Shown here in pieces: positions 5,100 to 8,567 of a stretch of 8,567 nt of DNA. The position numbers were made by a program, and so were the translations under genes. The notes beneath the pieces were generated by a model that did no database searches, was not told where the DNA came from, and was given only the letters and a program-made list of their open reading frames with translations. Every line of letters starts with the position of its first letter. Position 1 is the stretch's first letter. Origin of the DNA: an uncultured Clostridia bacterium (GTDB lineage Bacteria > Bacillota_A > Clostridia > TANB77 > CAG-508); assembly GCA_947628465.1 (NCBI GenBank), contig CANQZZ010000057.1, positions 1 through 8,567 of the forward strand, written 5' to 3'.

Positions 5100-7800
5100 T
5101 TACAGTTCATCTTTTGTTGTGTTTATTTTAAGTAATTTTAATATTTCTACTATTACTATTGGTGCAAATACTAATAGAACTATTTCTACTATGTGCATTG
5201 TTGGAAGTGTTGCTAGGCTGAATATATCTCTTAATCCTGGTATTAGTAATATTATAAACATTAATCCTGCAGACACAAGGCTTGCAAGTATTAGTTTGCT
5301 ATTGTTGAATATTCCTGTTTTGAATATAGATTTTTTATTATCTCTTACATTGTATACATGTACTAATTCTGAAAGTGCAAGTACATAGAATGCCATTGTT
5401 TGACCAATTTTAACTTTTTCTTCTGGTGATTTATCAGGTGTTGTAAGTCCTATTATAAAAGCTGCAAGTGTTATTAAGCCTATCATTAATCCTTGATATA
5501 CAATTCTCCAAGTCATTCCTTTTGTGAATATTCCTTTTTTATTTTTTTGTGGTTTTCTTTCCATTACATCTTTTGCTGCAGGATCAACTGCAAGTGCTAA
5601 TGCTGGAAGTGAGTCTGTTACTAAGTTAATCCATAATATGTGTATTGGAAGAAGTGTTTCTATTAATGTTACATCAATATTAAATGCTTTTGATAAAAGT
5701 GGTGTTATTAATATTGCTACAAATAATACTACTATTTCCCCTATATTACTTGATAATAGAAATTGTATTGCTTTTAATATATTATCATATATTCTTCTTC
5801 CTTCTTCTACTGCTGATACTACTGTTGCAAAGTTATCATCTGTTAAAATTACATCTGCTGCTTCTTTTGCAACATCTGTTCCTACTACTCCCATTGCACA
5901 ACCTATATCTGCAATTTTAAGTGATGGTGCATCATTTACTCCGTCTCCTGTCATTGCAACTATTTCTCCATTTGCTTGCCATGCTTTTACTATTCTTACT
6001 TTATGTTCTGGTGAAACTCTTGCATAAACAGAGTATTTTCTTACATTTTTTATTAAGTCTTCGTCGCTCATTTCTTCTAACTCTGCTCCAGTTATTGCTT
6101 CTGATTCATCCTCTAATATTCCTAAACTTTTTGCTATTGCAGTTGCTGTAATTTTGTGGTCACCTGTAATCATTACTGTTTTTACTCCTGCTGATTTACA
6201 TTTTGCTACTGCGTCTTTTACTTCTAATCTTGGTGGGTCTATCATACCAACCATACCAATATATGTTAAACCTGATTCTAAATTTTCTTTATCTTCGGCT
6301 GTAGGTTTATGGTCTAATACTTTGTATCCCATTGCTAGAACTCTTAGGGCATTTTCTGCCATATCCATATTATTTTTTCTAATTATTTCTTTATATTCGT
6401 CTAGGTCTTTCTTTATATCTCCTTGTAAAATATATGAATTACAAATTGATAAAAGCTCATCTACTCCGCCCTTTTGTATATACTACATATTTGCCATCTT
6501 CTTCATGTACAGTTGTCATTAGTTTTCTATCTGAGTCAAATGGTATTTCAGATACCCTTGGAAACATTCCATATACAGATGGGTCAAAGTCTAATTTAAA
6601 TGCCATATCTACTAATGCTGTTTCTGTTGGGTCTCCTGTAAGCTCGTGATTATCAGATATTTTTGTATCATTACAAAGCATACTTGCATATACAAGTTTT
6701 TTAATATCTATCATATTTTTTGAATCTTCTAAATTAACTAATGCTCCATCGCAAAATACTTTTTCTACTGTCATCTTATTTTGTGTTAATGTTCCTGTTT
6801 TATCAGAACATATAACTGATGCACTACCTAAGGTTTCAACTGCTGGAAGCTTTTTAACAATTGCATTTTTCTTTACCATTCTTTGTACTCCGATTGCAAG
6901 TACTATTGTAAATACTGCTGGAAGTCCTTCTGGTATTGCTGCAACTGCTAAGCTAACAGCTGTCATAAACATGTGAATAGGCTCTTTTCCATAAATAAGT
7001 CCTACTACAAATATTACTGCACAAATTACTAATGCTACTATACCTAATGTTTTTCCAAGTTTATTTAATTTTTGTTGAAGCGGTGTTCCTTGGTCTTCTG
7101 CTGTATTTATTATATCTGCAATCTTTCCTACTTCTGTATTCATTCCAGTTTCTACAACAACTGCTTTTCCTCTACCGTAAGTTATTAAGCTTGATGAGAA
7201 CAGCATATTTATTCTGTCACCAATTCCTATTTTTTCGTCATCTATCTTAGCTGACATTTTTTCTACTGGAACAGATTCACCAGTCAAAGCTGATTCTTGC
7301 GTTTTTAAGTTTACAGCCTCTATTATTCTTAAATCTGCAGGAACATAATCGCCTGTATCTAATACTACAATATCACCTACAACAAGCTCTCTTGACGGTA
7401 CAACTTCTAGCTTTCCATTTCTTATTACTTTTGCAACATGGCTACTTAATTTCTGCAAAGCCTCCAAAGATTTTTCTGCTTTATTTTCCTGTGCTACACC
7501 AATTATTGCATTTACAATTATTACTATCATTATAATTATTGTATCTGTAATTCCTTCTCCTTGTGCCACTCCAACTACACCTGAAATTATTGCAGAAATG
7601 ATTAAAACTATTATCATAAAATCTTTAAATTGCTCTAAAAATTTTACAATCAAGCTTTTTTTCTTTTTTGCTTTTAATTCATTTAGTCCATTTTCTTCTT
7701 GCCTTTTCTTTACTTCCTCTGTAGATAGACCTTTTTCAATGTCTGTTTTAAGATTAGATATTGTTTCATCTACAGTTTGGTTAAACCAATTTGTTTTCAT
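5100..7800 (-). CDS. P2A-type Ca2+-transporting ATPase, needing one +1 frameshift
   Basis: Read through, this is an 899-residue P-type ATPase of normal family length that would pump Ca2+ out of the cytoplasm. In order it has a cation-ATPase N-domain (about 5-70), the actuator loop TGES (173-176), the M4 site AAIPEGLP (about 287-294) as in SERCA, and phosphorylated Asp333 in DKTGT. The N domain follows with KG at 443-444, then MTGDGVNDAPSLKIADIG in the hinge and WINLVTDSLPALALAVDP in M6. IPEGL plus NLVTDSLPA fits a Ca2+ pump rather than a Na+/K+ or heavy-metal pump, but the ion is inferred. The first frame stops at 6457-6459, right after YTKG. A +1 shift at CGG-A (6465-6468) gives GGVDELLSICNSYILQGD and continues to TAA at 5100. 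An AAGGAGG site (7808-7814) precedes the ATG. It lies 50 bases after the HAD gene without a terminator, so it is probably co-transcribed. Confidence 0.9.
6465..6471 (-). other. Putative +1 recoding site GGG-CGG-A in the Ca2+ ATPase gene
   Basis: The zero frame reads ACA AAA GGG CGG AGT AGA TGA and would end a 447-residue fragment inside the nucleotide-binding domain. Moving +1 at CGG gives GGA GTA GAT GAG, so the protein reads YTKGGVDELL, the equivalent of the conserved KGAxE ATP-binding motif. The extra base cannot be placed uniquely, because GGC GGA would also restore the frame, but CGG-A is shared with the other three sites. Confidence 0.72.
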
Positions 7801-7850
7801 AACTTTTCCTCCTTATAAATTTTCTTTAGTTAATTTTGTATTCTTAACTT

Positions 7851-8567
7851 TTAACTATTCAATATATCCATTACAGTATTAAAATCATCATTTTCTGTAA
7901 GCACAATGTCAAAATTATTATTGTATATTTCTAAATTTTGTTCTATGTTATGGTCTAAGAAACCAATTGTCAAAGTTTTATCTTTTTGCTTAGTATCTAT
8001 CATTCTAATATCTTCTACTATATCCCCAAATAATAAGATAGCTTCTTTTTTATCTAAAATTTTTCTTATATCTTTAGGTATTTTTGAATAATCTTTGTTT
8101 GATGATGCCATTAGTTTTTCAGTATCTATATATGTTTTATTATCTTTAAACTCAAAAAAGTTACTAATCAATATTATATTATTATATAACACTTTTTTTC
8201 TTTCTAAAAACTTTTTTATTAAATTTCCAACTCCTGCAGACATTATAACTACAGGTATGTTCTTTTCATACATTTCTTTAAAAAATTCTTTTGCTCCGTC
8301 TCTTAAATGCATGTTGGCATCTTTTAAAGAGTCTTCTATTATTTTTTCTGAAGTTAAATATTTAGATAATATAGTAAAAGTTTTAGTTGCCCATTCTTTC
8401 ATTATTTTCTTTTTTTCTTCTTTTCCTATTGTATAATCTAATTCTAATGGTCTATAATGTTCATAATTTTTTAATCTTTCTTTTAGGCATTCTCCTCCTA
8501 AAAATTGTGGTATTATTCCTAAAGATGCATCACTTGCTCCTGTAGTAATAGTCCTATCAAAATCAAT
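7851..8567 (-). CDS. HAD-superfamily phosphatase resembling cytosolic 5'-nucleotidase III (UMPH-1 type), 5' end outside the window
   Basis: The frame is open from the right edge, giving 238 visible residues; the first ATG inside (8402) is not the true start. The visible part opens with IDFDRTITTGASD, the HAD motif I DxD (nucleophile and acid/base Asp). YRPLELDYTIGKEEKKKIMKEW and DGAKEFFKEMYEKNIPVVIM follow, then motif II Ser in MSAGVG, SNFFEFKDN, and motif IV LLFGDIVEDIRMID. This order and spacing resemble eukaryotic pyrimidine 5'-nucleotidase cN-III, which dephosphorylates UMP and CMP. I infer a nucleotide or small phosphate-ester phosphatase, with the substrate unproven. No in-frame CGG occurs. 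It probably heads or belongs to an operon with the Ca2+ ATPase, 50 bases downstream. Confidence 0.8.
   Translation of the reverse strand: MDFDRTITTGASDASLGIIPQFLGGECLKERLKNYEHYRPLELDYTIGKEEKKKIMKEWATKTFTILSKYLTSEKIIEDSLKDANMHLRDGAKEFFKEMYEKNIPVVIMSAGVGNLIKKFLERKKVLYNNIILISNFFEFKDNKTYIDTEKLMASSNKDYSKIPKDIRKILDKKEAILLFGDIVEDIRMIDTKQKDKTLTIGFLDHNIEQNLEIYNNNFDIVLTENDDFNTVMDILNS

Noticed and set aside
563..6471. Systematic sequencing insertion at GGA
   Set aside because: GGA occurs very often in these genes without an extra base, and the flanks of the four sites differ, so no homopolymer explains them all. The ATPase site lies beside a G run and is the weakest. Raw reads are needed to close this.
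563..6471. Reassignment of CGG to another amino acid, as in some Firmicutes
   Set aside because: A triplet reassignment would keep the frame. Here the frame changes by one base at each CGG, so sense reassignment alone does not restore the proteins.

Overview
The window is AT-rich DNA with strong Shine-Dalgarno sites, consensus TTGACA-17-TATAAT promoters, compact U-tailed terminators and AGA-dominated arginine usage. This points to a low-GC Gram-positive bacterium (Firmicutes/Bacillota, clostridial or related Bacilli). The family matches (DUF378 membrane protein, OmpR/HisKA two-component pair, SERCA-like Ca2+ ATPase, cN-III-like HAD phosphatase) fit that. I cannot name a species.

Layout. All genes except one small membrane protein are on the minus strand. 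1-87: first codons of a TRAM-domain RNA methyltransferase, with its own promoter. 217-411 (+): DUF378 membrane protein, ending at a strong hairpin shared with the convergent gene. 467-2411 (-): response regulator followed by sensor histidine kinase, one operon with promoter at 2432-2460. 2412-2690: intergenic region with a long inverted repeat, a direct repeat and the terminator of the next gene. 2691-3800 (-): anion permease of the ArsB/CitMHS type with a consensus promoter. 4115-4696 (-): HD-domain hydrolase with a consensus promoter. 4865-4948 (-): tRNA-Leu(UAG) with a consensus-like promoter. 5100-7800 (-): P2A-type Ca2+ ATPase, apparently co-transcribed behind a HAD-family nucleotidase-like gene (7851 to beyond 8567).

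The outstanding observation is that three of these genes cannot be read in one frame. The histidine kinase changes frame twice, the response regulator once and the ATPase once. All four changes are +1, and at all four the zero-frame codon is CGG followed by A, so skipping one base gives the glycine codon GGA. In each case this restores a family-conserved glycine: DTG-IG and GTG-LG of the kinase, GADD of the receiver domain, and KGG (the KGA position) of the ATPase. Scanning every CCG on the plus strand by eye, I find no other in-frame CGG in about 2,430 codons of this window. The protein on both sides of every shift is well conserved.

The simplest reading is that CGG is an unassigned or starved codon here and that the ribosome moves +1 at CGG-A, or that CGGA is read as a four-base glycine codon. 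Ordinary decay of the genes, or systematic sequencing insertions, are the rivals. Neither easily explains why four independent indels share the same local context.

If this is correct, the two-component system, the Ca2+ pump and possibly many other genes in this genome depend on a recoding step. The unshifted products would be a kinase without its ATP-binding G boxes, a receiver domain without a DNA-binding domain, and an ATPase cut in the nucleotide-binding domain.
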